Position numbers and translations under genes: made by a program
Shown: in pieces, positions 1-5,994 of the stretch
Layout of the letters: each line of letters begins with the position of its first letter
How positions within the stretch are numbered: the first letter of the stretch is position 1
Notes under the pieces: generated by a model
Databases searched by the model: none
Told to the model about the DNA's origin: nothing
Seen by the model: only the letters and a program-made list of their open reading frames with translations
Source of the DNA: Clostridia bacterium
GTDB lineage: Bacteria; Bacillota; Clostridia; Lachnospirales; Lachnospiraceae
NCBI GenBank assembly: GCA_026000755.1
Contig: BNZC01000040.1
Span: 1-7,270 of the forward strand
Reading direction: 5' to 3'
Length of the DNA stretch: 7,270 nucleotides

Positions 1-1
1 G

Positions 2-352
2 CGTGTGGGGCGAGGAGAGGCACAGTCCTATTGCATTATGCTGCAAACCGTGGAAAATGAGGACTCTAAGAAACGCTTGGAGATCTTAAATAAATCAAAC
101 GATGGTTTTTTCATTGCGGCAGAGGATTTGAAATTAAGAGGTCCCGGTGATTTCTTCGGAATCAGGCAAAGCGGTCTGTTGGAATTTAAGTTGGGAGATA
201 TCTATCAGGACACCGAACTGCTAAAGGCAGCCGGTGAGGAAGCTAAGCAGATGTTAGAGAAAGATGAGGATTTATCCCGGAAAGAGAACCGGGACGTGAG
301 AGAAGAGGTCTTGCGGTATCTGGATGCCTTCGGGGAAATGGCAAATTTGTGA
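2..352 (+). CDS. recG: ATP-dependent DNA helicase RecG, C-terminal end (5' truncated by window)
   Basis: RecG is a superfamily 2 helicase that remodels stalled replication forks and branch-migrates recombination junctions in the cytoplasm. Only the last 116 residues or so are visible. The frame is open from the first base of the window and begins R-V-G-R-G, the end of helicase motif VI (QxxGRVGRG). This is followed by EAQSYCIML, SNDGFFIAAEDLKLRGPGDFF and GIRQSG, which match the conserved RecG C-terminal region (TNDGF...DLELRGPGxFFGxxQSG). The GTG at position 5 is internal and not a start. The stop is TGA at 350-352, and the C-terminus has the usual length for the family. The neighbouring gene at 396-608 is convergent, so recG ends its transcription unit here. 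The identification is secure; nothing looks damaged. Confidence 0.95.
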   Translation, partial: RVGRGEAQSYCIMLQTVENEDSKKRLEILNKSNDGFFIAAEDLKLRGPGDFFGIRQSGLLEFKLGDIYQDTELLKAAGEEAKQMLEKDEDLSRKENRDVREEVLRYLDAFGEMANL

Positions 353-358
353 AGAGAG

Positions 359-376
359 ATTGCTACGGATAGCAGT
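359..376. terminator. Weak hairpin between convergent genes, possible bidirectional terminator
   Basis: Arms ATTGCTA (359-365) and TAGCAGT (370-376) form a 7-bp stem with one G-T pair around the loop CGGA. The hairpin lies 6 bases after the recG stop and about 20 bases after the stop of the minus-strand gene ending at 396. The tails are only T-rich (TTCTTTG on the plus strand, CTCTCTTC on the minus strand), so termination in either direction is inferred mainly from position. Confidence 0.35.
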
Positions 377-395
377 TCTTTGAAAATGAACGTTC

Positions 396-608
396 TCAAT
401 CCTTTTCCTCTGCTCCATCCCCTTTTAAGAGTCGATAAACCAAACCATAAACCCAGATTAGCACAGGCAAAAGAATGGTCGTCGCAACGGCGGCCATTAG
501 GCAATTCAAAAATTCCTTTCCCAACAATGCAAAAACTAAGGTGGATAGATAAAGTAAAATAAGCAGTGCAACACCGATAAGTGCCAAGATACGTTTTGTA
601 TTTTTCAT
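396..608 (-). CDS. Small two-pass membrane protein of unknown function (70 aa)
   Basis: I do not recognise a characterised family. The product is 70 residues: a short basic N-terminus (MKNTKR), a hydrophobic segment at about residues 5-28 (ILALIGVALLILLYLSTLVF), a short GKEF linker, a second hydrophobic segment at about 33-62, and a charged tail (KGDGAEEKD). It is therefore predicted to be an inner-membrane hairpin. The frame is open upstream to an ATG at 638, but the ATG at 608 is chosen because AGGAG (616-620, minus strand) lies 7 bases before it, and the ten extra residues of the longer form (MLKSFYRRSS) have no such site. It lies 80 bases downstream of the synthase-like gene on the same strand and may be the last gene of the xpt transcript or use its own weak promoter. 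Small conserved membrane proteins of this type are common in Clostridia; no role can be assigned. Confidence 0.75.
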   Translation of the reverse strand: MKNTKRILALIGVALLILLYLSTLVFALLGKEFLNCLMAAVATTILLPVLIWVYGLVYRLLKGDGAEEKD

Positions 609-615
609 AGAGGAT

Positions 616-620
616 CTCCT
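616..620 (-). promoter_or_regulatory. Ribosome binding site that decides the start of the 70-aa membrane protein
   Basis: Read on the minus strand this is AGGAG, 7 bases before the ATG at 606-608. It favours that ATG over the in-frame ATG at 636-638, which has no purine-rich site at a suitable distance. Confidence 0.7.
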
Positions 621-633
621 GTAAAATGATTTA

Positions 634-661
634 AGCATAAGCCAAGCAGTTCTAACGACAA
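634..661 (-). promoter_or_regulatory. Possible weak promoter for the 70-aa membrane protein gene
   Basis: On the minus strand TTGTCG (656-661) and TATGCT (634-639) are separated by 16 bases. Each hexamer matches four of six consensus positions. A start near 627 would give a leader of about 19 bases containing the AGGAG site. Such matches arise easily by chance, so this is only a candidate. Confidence 0.3.
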
Positions 662-688
662 TTCTTCATAAGCTTTCGGTTCGGTCGT

Positions 689-2263
689 TTACTTCAATAG
701 ATTTCCCAAATAGGCCTTTCTATAATAATCAATCTCTTCCCCAATCATCTCATCTAAAACCTTCATGCCAAGCAACTCCACCGGAGCCTTGTCATCCGTC
801 AAAATCCGACCCTCTCCCTCCCAAGGTTTTAACTGTGCAGCCACAGTATTCATCATGGAAGAAAGCTTTGGATCGGAAAGTTTACTTCGATTTTCCTCAA
901 AGCGAAAGAGTGCATCCCCGGATTTTGCGGCAAAGACCTCACAATTGGTGCCGCCCTTTACAGGAGCGGTGTACACATAGGGGAACACAGCGTGTATGGT
1001 ATCGCAGAGATAATCATTGATGGAATTTTCTTTCGTGGAACGCATATTCATGTTGACCACCATAATGCCGTTTTCCGTTAAGTGAGAGGACACCTCTCTG
1101 AAAAATTCTATGGAGGACATCTGGAAAGGAATCGTAATATCCTGATAGGCATCCACCATAATCACATCATAGCTTTGCTTTGAATTTCTCAAATAGGAAC
1201 GTCCATCGTAAACGGAAACGGTGACATTTTCGGGCAATTCAAAATATTTCACAGCTAGGTCGGCAATCTTTTGATCAATCTCCACACCCTCGATAGAAGC
1301 GTCAGGGAAATATTCTGTGCAGGATTTTGCAAAGGTACCCGTACCCATGCCTAAGATTAAAATATGGGGGGGGGTATGTGATGCCATCAGCGGCGCCGCC
1401 AAGGCATAGTCGTAATACATGCCTGTTAAGGTATCGTGCTTCATCAAGATGGACTGCACGCCAAACATCACATTGGTGGAGAGCATCACCGAATCCTCAT
1501 CCTCTTTGACTTGCAAATAATTGTAAATGGATTCGTCCTCGAGCATCACATCCTTTTCCCAAAAAGCAAAGCTGATAAAGGGCGTGGCAATGACCATCAG
1601 ATTGAAAATCACAAGTGCCGCCAAGCAAATCAGCAGTCTTTTCCGAATGGAGAAGAAATAAACCAAGGCAATGGCAAGCAGGACACCGGAAAAAATCAAA
1701 AAACTGGCGGCAGTTCCAACTGCGGGAATGGTAACAAAGGTGGGCAAAAACGTACCGATAATGCTTCCGATGGTATTTAAGGCGGACAGTTCTCCCATGG
1801 TTTTTCCGTTGTTGGTCAAGCTCTGGGTGGTATATTTCACAAGAGAGGGCGTTACTGTACCCAGTAAAACGCAGGGAAAGGCAAAAATTACAAGGCAGGT
1901 AAAAAGAGCTGCCCAGATTAAGAGATTTTGGGTGATAAAGATTGCCAAAAGCAGAGAAATACCCAGAATCAGAAAGCGCCCCAGAAAGGGAATCAGGCAA
2001 ATCCAAACAGCGGCGATCAGCAAACGCAAATAAAGCCGAGAGGGGTCGGGATCCTTATCCGCCATCCGACCACCCCATAGACTGCCGATTGCCAAAGCTA
2101 TCATAATGACTCCGATAATCACCGTCCAGACAATCTGGGAGGAGCTGAAATAAGGAGCCATCAGACGGCTTGCCCCCAGTTCCACCGCCATGACAGACAT
2201 TCCGGAGAAAAACTCGGTAGCATATAAAAAATAGCGATTTTCTAAAAGGGTACTTTGTTTCAT
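689..2263 (-). CDS. Membrane protein fused to a spermidine-synthase-like (aminopropyl/methyltransferase-fold) domain
   Basis: The 524-residue protein has two parts. Residues 11-230 contain about eight hydrophobic segments (roughly 11-31, 44-64, 80-96, 97-113, 116-137, 163-183, 185-205, 208-230). Residues 245-447 have the Rossmann fold of spermidine synthases: GMGTGT at 305-310 (the nucleotide-binding loop, GGGDG in true synthases), GVEID at 326-330, YDGRSYL at 352-358 and VDAYQD at 370-375. The tail motif TDDKAPVELL (489-498) is typical of proteins annotated as fused MFS transporter/spermidine synthase. The usual synthase DSxDP catalytic motif is replaced by DAYQD, so polyamine synthesis is not assured; the reaction and substrate are unknown. 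The ATG at 2263 has AAAGGAG 9 bases upstream. It lies 44 bases downstream of xpt with no terminator between, suggesting co-transcription. A run of nine C (coding strand) encodes Pro-Pro just before the binding loop. Confidence 0.85.
   Translation of the reverse strand: MKQSTLLENRYFLYATEFFSGMSVMAVELGASRLMAPYFSSSQIVWTVIIGVIMIALAIGSLWGGRMADKDPDPSRLYLRLLIAAVWICLIPFLGRFLILGISLLLAIFITQNLLIWAALFTCLVIFAFPCVLLGTVTPSLVKYTTQSLTNNGKTMGELSALNTIGSIIGTFLPTFVTIPAVGTAASFLIFSGVLLAIALVYFFSIRKRLLICLAALVIFNLMVIATPFISFAFWEKDVMLEDESIYNYLQVKEDEDSVMLSTNVMFGVQSILMKHDTLTGMYYDYALAAPLMASHTPPHILILGMGTGTFAKSCTEYFPDASIEGVEIDQKIADLAVKYFELPENVTVSVYDGRSYLRNSKQSYDVIMVDAYQDITIPFQMSSIEFFREVSSHLTENGIMVVNMNMRSTKENSINDYLCDTIHAVFPYVYTAPVKGGTNCEVFAAKSGDALFRFEENRSKLSDPKLSSMMNTVAAQLKPWEGEGRILTDDKAPVELLGMKVLDEMIGEEIDYYRKAYLGNLLK
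1366..1374. repeat. G9/C9 homopolymer inside the synthase-like gene
   Basis: Nine consecutive G on the plus strand (C on the coding strand) fall in codons 298-300 (Thr-Pro-Pro-His region), immediately before the hydrophobic strand and binding loop ILILGMGTG. A slip of one base would remove the whole catalytic-fold half while leaving the membrane half intact. Confidence 0.9.
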
Positions 2264-2307
2264 TGGGAAGAACTCCTTTGATGGTATCTTTGCACAGCAA
2301 CTTATAA

Positions 2308-2877
2308 CTAGTGAAGTTCTATCACATCCTTTGCCAGTTTCTTCACCCTCGCCAGTGCATGTACTGAAACGCCCTGTTCTGCCACTTTCTCCCGACCGGG
2401 CTGAAAGGATTTTTCAATTACAACCCCAAGACCTGCCACTGTGGCATTTGCCATATGGAGCAGACGGATAGCACCGCTTGCGGCTTCTCCATTTGCCAAA
2501 AAATCGTCAATGATCAAGACATGATCCTTGTCGCCGATAAATTTTTTGGACAGGCTAAGCTCATAGCTTGTGGTTTTCGTAAAGGAGGTTACAATGGTCT
2601 GATACAGGGCATCGTTTAAGACCTTAGAGGCCTGTTTCTTGAAAATAAGAAGTGGAACGCCCAAGGCAGCCGCAGTCGTAAGTGCAGGGGCGATACCGGA
2701 ACTTTCAATGGTGGCAACCTTTGTAATGCCCTGATTCTTAAAATGCTCGGCAAATGCCTGTCCTATATCCTGCATTAGGGCAGGATCCACCTGATGGTTT
2801 AAGAAACCGTCTACCTTTAATATTTCATCGCTTACGGCGATACCCTCCGCCAGAATCTTTTCCTTTAATAAATCCAT
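2308..2877 (-). CDS. xpt: Xanthine phosphoribosyltransferase
   Basis: Xpt converts xanthine and PRPP to XMP in cytoplasmic purine salvage. The 189-residue product is close to the usual length (B. subtilis Xpt is about 194). It has the family N-terminus (SDEILKVDGFLNHQVDP, residues 16-32), TIESSGIAPA (56-65), the PRPP-binding signature VLIIDDFLANGEA (120-132) with its paired aspartates, and EKSFQPGR (155-162). The ATG at 2877 is preceded by GAGGTG about 8 bases upstream. It is the first gene of the minus-strand cluster and is divergent from the bceAB operon. In many Firmicutes xpt sits behind a guanine riboswitch and is paired with the xanthine permease gene pbuX. Here the leader is only about 48 bases from the predicted start of transcription, no riboswitch core is visible, and the next gene is not a purine permease. 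Confidence 0.96.
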   Translation of the reverse strand: MDLLKEKILAEGIAVSDEILKVDGFLNHQVDPALMQDIGQAFAEHFKNQGITKVATIESSGIAPALTTAAALGVPLLIFKKQASKVLNDALYQTIVTSFTKTTSYELSLSKKFIGDKDHVLIIDDFLANGEAASGAIRLLHMANATVAGLGVVIEKSFQPGREKVAEQGVSVHALARVKKLAKDVIELH

Positions 2878-2904
2878 GATTTTTCACCTCGCAAGTAAGA
2901 TTTT

Positions 2905-2941
2905 CTGTTATTTCGAAACTTCTCTCTTGCTAGTATAACAG
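2905..2941. repeat. Inverted repeat CTGTTAT / ATAACAG overlapping the xpt -10 element
   Basis: CTGTTAT (2905-2911) and ATAACAG (2935-2941) are perfect 7-bp arms separated by 23 bases, giving 30 bp between equivalent positions, about three helical turns. One arm covers most of the xpt extended -10 and the other falls in the early leader. Because one arm lies upstream of the predicted transcription start, an RNA hairpin is unlikely; a repressor site is possible but a chance match is not excluded. Confidence 0.35.
2932..2940 (-). promoter_or_regulatory. Extended -10 promoter of xpt
   Basis: On the minus strand this reads TGTTATACT: a TATACT hexamer (five of six consensus) with an immediately adjacent TGn extension. 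No good -35 hexamer lies 16-18 bases upstream, which is tolerated at extended -10 promoters. Transcription would begin near 2925, about 48 bases before the xpt start codon. Confidence 0.65.
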
Positions 2942-3037
2942 ATATGAGGGGAAAAAGCTAATATAATTTTCGATGGCAAATTACAGACAGAGCGGTTCTC
3001 TGCTTCTAGGGTGCGATTGCTAAGATTGTTTTTTTAA

Positions 3038-3065
3038 CCTTACAATTTTGTAAGGAAACTGTAAG
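3038..3065. promoter_or_regulatory. Operator upstream of bceAB: BceR-type inverted repeat plus extra half-site
   Basis: CCTTACA (3038-3044), spacer ATTT (3045-3048) and TGTAAGG (3049-3055) form a perfect 7-bp-arm palindrome. It contains TTACA-N4-TGTAA, which fits the TNACA-N4-TGTAA consensus reported for BceR-type response regulators of peptide-antibiotic resistance operons (recalled from the literature). A further TGTAAG at 3060-3065 repeats the right arm 11 bases on, about one helical turn. The palindrome centre is about 63 bases before the predicted bceA transcription start, just upstream of the -35 region, the expected place for an activator. It is not a terminator, since no T-run follows it on either strand. 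Confidence 0.7.
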
Positions 3066-3094
3066 CAAAATGAATGGTAAACCTGTTCGATTCA

Positions 3095-3103
3095 TGATAG
3101 AAT
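3095..3103 (+). promoter_or_regulatory. Extended -10 promoter of the bceAB operon
   Basis: TGATAGAAT contains TAGAAT (five of six -10 consensus) with an adjacent TGn extension. The -35 position (around 3075-3080, TGGTAA) is a poor match, as expected for an activator-dependent promoter with a regulator bound just upstream. Transcription would start near 3110. Confidence 0.6.
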
Positions 3104-3110
3104 AATCACA

Positions 3111-3129
3111 GTTGCTAAATCAAAGCAAC
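3111..3129 (+). other. Hairpin at the predicted 5' end of the bceAB mRNA
   Basis: GTTGCT (3111-3116) and AGCAAC (3124-3129) form a perfect 6-bp stem around a 7-base loop. It starts at about the first base of the predicted transcript, where such stems can protect mRNA from 5'-end decay. No T-run follows, so it is not an attenuator. The remaining leader to 3155 is A-rich and shows no further structure. Confidence 0.45.
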
Positions 3130-3155
3130 CGAAAACACAGACAACTATTTCAAAA

Positions 3156-3162
3156 AAAGGAG
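3156..3162 (+). promoter_or_regulatory. Ribosome binding site that decides the bceA start
   Basis: AAAGGAG lies 9 bases before the ATG at 3172. This supports that ATG over the in-frame TTG at 3112, which falls inside the leader hairpin and at the predicted transcription start. Confidence 0.85.
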
Positions 3163-3171
3163 AATTTTATA

Positions 3172-3930
3172 ATGAAAAAAATCTTACAAGTTCAAAACTT
3201 AGAAAAAATCTACGGCAACAAGGGTAACCTTACCAACGCCCTAAACAGAGTCAACTTCGATGTATCCGAAGGCGAATTCGTGGGTATTATGGGAGCCTCG
3301 GGCAGCGGAAAGACCACCCTGCTCAACTGCATTTCAACCATTGATACCGCAACGGCGGGGAGTATCAGCATTGAAGGTCTTGACATTACTGCATTAAAAT
3401 CCAATCAACTGGCGGAGTTTCGTTGCCACAAACTGGGTTTTATCTTTCAGGACTATAACCTCTTAGACACCCTGACCGCTTTTGAAAATATCGCTCTGGC
3501 TCTTACCATTTCCGGGTGTAAACCAAGAGAGGTAGAAGGAAAGGTTCATGAAGTGAGTGAACGCCTTGGCATAAGCGAGGTCTTAAACAAATACCCCGTA
3601 CAGATGTCAGGAGGACAGCGGCAGAGAGTGGCATCCGCCCGCGCCCTTGTCACAGATCCCGCCTTGGTTTTGGCGGATGAACCTACGGGAGCCTTAGACA
3701 GCAAGTCGGCAAGGGCACTCTTAGAGTCCTTCCGTACTATGGTAAAGGACATGAACAGCACTATTTTGATGGTAACCCATGATCCGTTTTCCGCAAGCTA
3801 CACTGACCGCATTTTATTTATTCGCGACGGCAAGCTGTTTACGGAATTGATAAGGGGGGGGGACTCTCGCAAGGCGTTCTTTGATAAAATCATGGAAGTT
3901 ATGATGGTATTAGGAGGTGAGGCAGCATGA
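3172..3930 (+). CDS. bceA: BceA-type ABC transporter ATP-binding protein (peptide-antibiotic resistance)
   Basis: This is the 252-residue cytoplasmic ATPase of a BceAB/VraDE-type transporter, which protects against cell-wall-active peptides such as bacitracin and lantibiotics. Visible motifs are Walker A GASGSGKTT (41-49), Q-loop FIFQDYNLL (Gln93), signature MSGGQRQR (145-152), Walker B LVLADE (165-170, catalytic Glu170), D-loop GALD (173-176) and H-loop His203. The C-terminal extension (RGGDSRKAFF...VLGGEAA) is characteristic of the BceA subgroup rather than MacB or LolD. The ATG at 3172 is chosen for its ribosome site and because MKKILQV is the usual N-terminus; the length then matches the family (about 253). 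The TGA stop overlaps the bceB start as ATGA, indicating translational coupling. A G9 run lies at codons 228-230. The identification of the subgroup is firm; the specific drug is unknown. Confidence 0.93.
   Translation: MKKILQVQNLEKIYGNKGNLTNALNRVNFDVSEGEFVGIMGASGSGKTTLLNCISTIDTATAGSISIEGLDITALKSNQLAEFRCHKLGFIFQDYNLLDTLTAFENIALALTISGCKPREVEGKVHEVSERLGISEVLNKYPVQMSGGQRQRVASARALVTDPALVLADEPTGALDSKSARALLESFRTMVKDMNSTILMVTHDPFSASYTDRILFIRDGKLFTELIRGGDSRKAFFDKIMEVMMVLGGEAA
3854..3862. repeat. G9 homopolymer near the 3' end of bceA
   Basis: Nine G encode Arg-Gly-Gly-Asp (residues 228-231). Loss of one G would bring a TGA at 3902-3904 into frame and gain of one G a TGA at 3882-3884. Either change would replace the family-specific C-terminus and end translation before the ATGA overlap with bceB. 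Confidence 0.9.
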
Positions 3931-5975
3931 GTTCATTTTCATTAGCACTTCGAAACGTCAGGCGCAGTATCAAGGAATACGGCATTTATTTCCTTACGGT
4001 TTCCTTAGGAATTGCCCTGTTTTATGTCTTTAACTCCATTGACAGCCAAAAAGCCATGATGGATTTAAGCGAGCAGCAGATGCAGGCGATTTCCGCCTTA
4101 AATAAGATCATGAGCTATTTAACCGTATTTATTTCCGCCATATTTGGATTTTTGATTCTGTATGCCAATGCCTTTTTGGTACGCAGACGGAAGAAGGAAT
4201 TGGGGATTTACATGACCCTCGGTATGAAAAAAGGAAGAATTTCCCATATCTTAATCTTAGAAACTACCTTTGTTGGTTTGTTTTCTTTGGTAATGGGACT
4301 AATTGCGGGTATCTTTGCCTCTCAGGGATTATCCCTTTTAACCGCAAAGCTGTTTGGGGCAAGTATCAAGCGTTTTTCCTTCGTGTTTTCAAGCACAGCG
4401 GCAGGGAAGGCCGTGATCTATTTCGGCGTGGCATTTTTGGTGGTTATGCTGTTTAATACCGTAAATATCAGTCGCCAGAAACTGCTGAATTTGATTTACG
4501 CCAATCGGAAAAATGAGGCGTTTAAGGCACCGAATATCGCCCTTTCTTTCGTGCTGTTTTTAGTAAGCGTTGTACTCGTGGGTTTTGCTTATCATATCAT
4601 ATTGAAAGATGGAATGATGAATAGCCAAAGTTTTATTCGAGCAATTATTTTAGGAGTAATCGGCAGCTTTTTATTCTTCTTCTCTTTGTCCGGATTTTTC
4701 CTGACGGTGGTATCCCGCATGAAAGGCATTTATTTTAAGAACCTGAACCTATTTGTATTAAAACAGATTAACAGCCGTATTAACACGGCGTACATCTCTA
4801 TGACCCTGGTATGCCTCATGCTGTTTATCGGTATCTCCTCCATTTCCGTGGGTAGCTCCATGTCAGCGGCAAATAAGGAGAGCTTAAAAGCCCTTACGCC
4901 CTATGATGCTACCTTACGACTGGGGGGGGACAAGGTTACCAACACAAATTTTGACATTTTGATGGCCATGAAGGAAAAAGGCACAGACATCAGTCAGATT
5001 GCCAAGGACTATGTATCTTATGACATATATCAGGCACCGAGCGGGATTCCATTGAGCGGGCTTGGCGATAATGTGAAGATAAATGAACTGTCACCTGACA
5101 TGATGCGTTTAAGCGATTACAATGCGCTGATGAAAATGCAGGGTGAGCCGGAGCTTTCCTTAAATGAAAATGAATTTGCCATATGCAGCAATGTCAGCAT
5201 GAAAGGTTGGAAAGAGAACCTCACTCGGTTTTTGGCAGATGGTAACTCCTCCTTTACGAATAATGGCATGACCATTCATCCGAAAAAGGGACTGCATCTT
5301 TTGACAGAAAGCACGGATACGGATACCTCGCTGGGCGGGCTTAGTCTTATTGTGCCGGATGCTTTTGTAGAGGGCTGTGAGAAAACAGATCTGGTGCTGT
5401 CTATGAATTTCGTAAATCCGGAGGGTGAAGCGGCGGCAGGCAAATTGCTGGATATCATGACAATAGGTGAAAATGGAAAGACGAATTCATCGAAGGACAG
5501 TATTTATGACAGTTTAATAGCCGGGGAAGGTACTCTTGACACCGCTTATGCAACAAGGACGCAGGTGATAGAAACGACAAATATCACCAGTACGGCGATT
5601 GCCTATCTAACCCTCTATGTGGGTATTGTATTTCTGTTGACCTGTGCCAGCGTTCTTGCCATCGCACAGTTATCAGAGGCCAGTGACAACCAAGAACGTT
5701 ATCGCCTGTTATCAAAGCTAGGGGCAAGCAAAAAGCAGATTGCAAGCAGCGTATTTCGCCAGATATTTATTTACTTTGCCATTCCCCTCGTGCTTGCAGC
5801 GGCGCATTCCGTCATTGCAATCAAAAGCATGAGCGACATCGTATCGGCCATGGGGGATATGGACGTATTGGCGATGAGCCTTGTGACCGGTGTTTTGATG
5901 ATAGGAATTTATGGAGGGTATTTCCTAATTACGTATTTTACGGCAAAAAGAATGGCAGTTACAGCGCAAAGATAA
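3927..5975 (+). CDS. bceB: BceB-type ABC transporter permease (FtsX-like, large extracellular domain)
   Basis: The 682-residue permease has the ten-segment BceB plan: hydrophobic segments at about 18-38, 62-84, 109-133, 163-180, 203-225, 235-262 and 288-310, then a polar extracellular region of about 245 residues (311-555), then segments at about 556-580, 612-632 and 648-672. Two FtsX-like parts are visible (about 62-180 and 560-675), each with the cytoplasmic motif LG(M/A)xKxxI (LGMKKGRI at 98-105, LGASKKQI at 598-605). In this family the extracellular domain recognises the peptide or its lipid-bound complex, and the transporter also signals to a BceS-type kinase. The start overlaps the bceA stop (ATGA), with AGGAGG at 3912-3917. 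A perfect hairpin terminator follows the TAA. No sensor kinase gene adjoins it. A G8 run lies in codons 332-335, early in the extracellular domain. Substrate cannot be predicted. Confidence 0.92.
   Translation: MSSFSLALRNVRRSIKEYGIYFLTVSLGIALFYVFNSIDSQKAMMDLSEQQMQAISALNKIMSYLTVFISAIFGFLILYANAFLVRRRKKELGIYMTLGMKKGRISHILILETTFVGLFSLVMGLIAGIFASQGLSLLTAKLFGASIKRFSFVFSSTAAGKAVIYFGVAFLVVMLFNTVNISRQKLLNLIYANRKNEAFKAPNIALSFVLFLVSVVLVGFAYHIILKDGMMNSQSFIRAIILGVIGSFLFFFSLSGFFLTVVSRMKGIYFKNLNLFVLKQINSRINTAYISMTLVCLMLFIGISSISVGSSMSAANKESLKALTPYDATLRLGGDKVTNTNFDILMAMKEKGTDISQIAKDYVSYDIYQAPSGIPLSGLGDNVKINELSPDMMRLSDYNALMKMQGEPELSLNENEFAICSNVSMKGWKENLTRFLADGNSSFTNNGMTIHPKKGLHLLTESTDTDTSLGGLSLIVPDAFVEGCEKTDLVLSMNFVNPEGEAAAGKLLDIMTIGENGKTNSSKDSIYDSLIAGEGTLDTAYATRTQVIETTNITSTAIAYLTLYVGIVFLLTCASVLAIAQLSEASDNQERYRLLSKLGASKKQIASSVFRQIFIYFAIPLVLAAAHSVIAIKSMSDIVSAMGDMDVLAMSLVTGVLMIGIYGGYFLITYFTAKRMAVTAQR
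4922..4929. repeat. G8 homopolymer in bceB
   Basis: Eight G encode Leu-Gly-Gly-Asp (residues 332-335), about 20 residues after membrane segment 7. Loss of one G would bring TGA at 4960-4962 into frame and gain of one G TGA at 4952-4954, so either slip would remove the rest of the extracellular domain and the last three membrane segments. Confidence 0.9.
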
Positions 5976-5994
5976 TGGAAATTCAAGTGTAGAA

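Noticed and set aside
380..562. Plus-strand open frame antisense to the 70-aa membrane protein.
   Set aside because: Its product is low in recognisable structure and it has no ribosome site; the minus-strand frame has a good site and clear membrane segments.
1497..2006. Long open frame (169 codons) on the minus strand within the synthase-like gene, with other open frames at 1436-1780 and 1671-2033 on the plus strand.
   Set aside because: They lie wholly inside a well-supported gene in other frames, have no ribosome sites, and give Cys/His/Arg-rich sequences without family resemblance.
2878..2925. Guanine (purine) riboswitch upstream of xpt.
   Set aside because: The conserved core elements are absent on the minus strand, and the leader from the predicted start is too short to hold the three-stem aptamer.
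2985..3006. Small inverted repeat CAGAG-CGGTT-CTCTG and a lone TTACA half-site (2981-2985) in the middle of the divergent region.
   Set aside because: The stem is only 5 bp with no T-run, and the TTACA has no partner at the right spacing; both fit chance.
3029..3055. Hairpin CCTTACA/TGTAAGG next to a T7 run as a terminator.
   Set aside because: On the plus strand the T-run precedes the hairpin, and on the minus strand it is read as A after the hairpin, so neither orientation gives a terminator. An operator explains the palindrome better.
3081..3093. Partial PurBox-like sequence (CGAAC on the minus strand) near the bceAB promoter, possibly linked to xpt.
   Set aside because: It covers only part of the consensus, has no second box, and lies far upstream of the xpt promoter.
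3112..3171. Upstream extension of bceA to the in-frame TTG at 3112, adding 20 residues.
   Set aside because: The extension is not typical of the family, overlaps the predicted transcription start and hairpin, and lacks a ribosome site; the ATG at 3172 has AAAGGAG.
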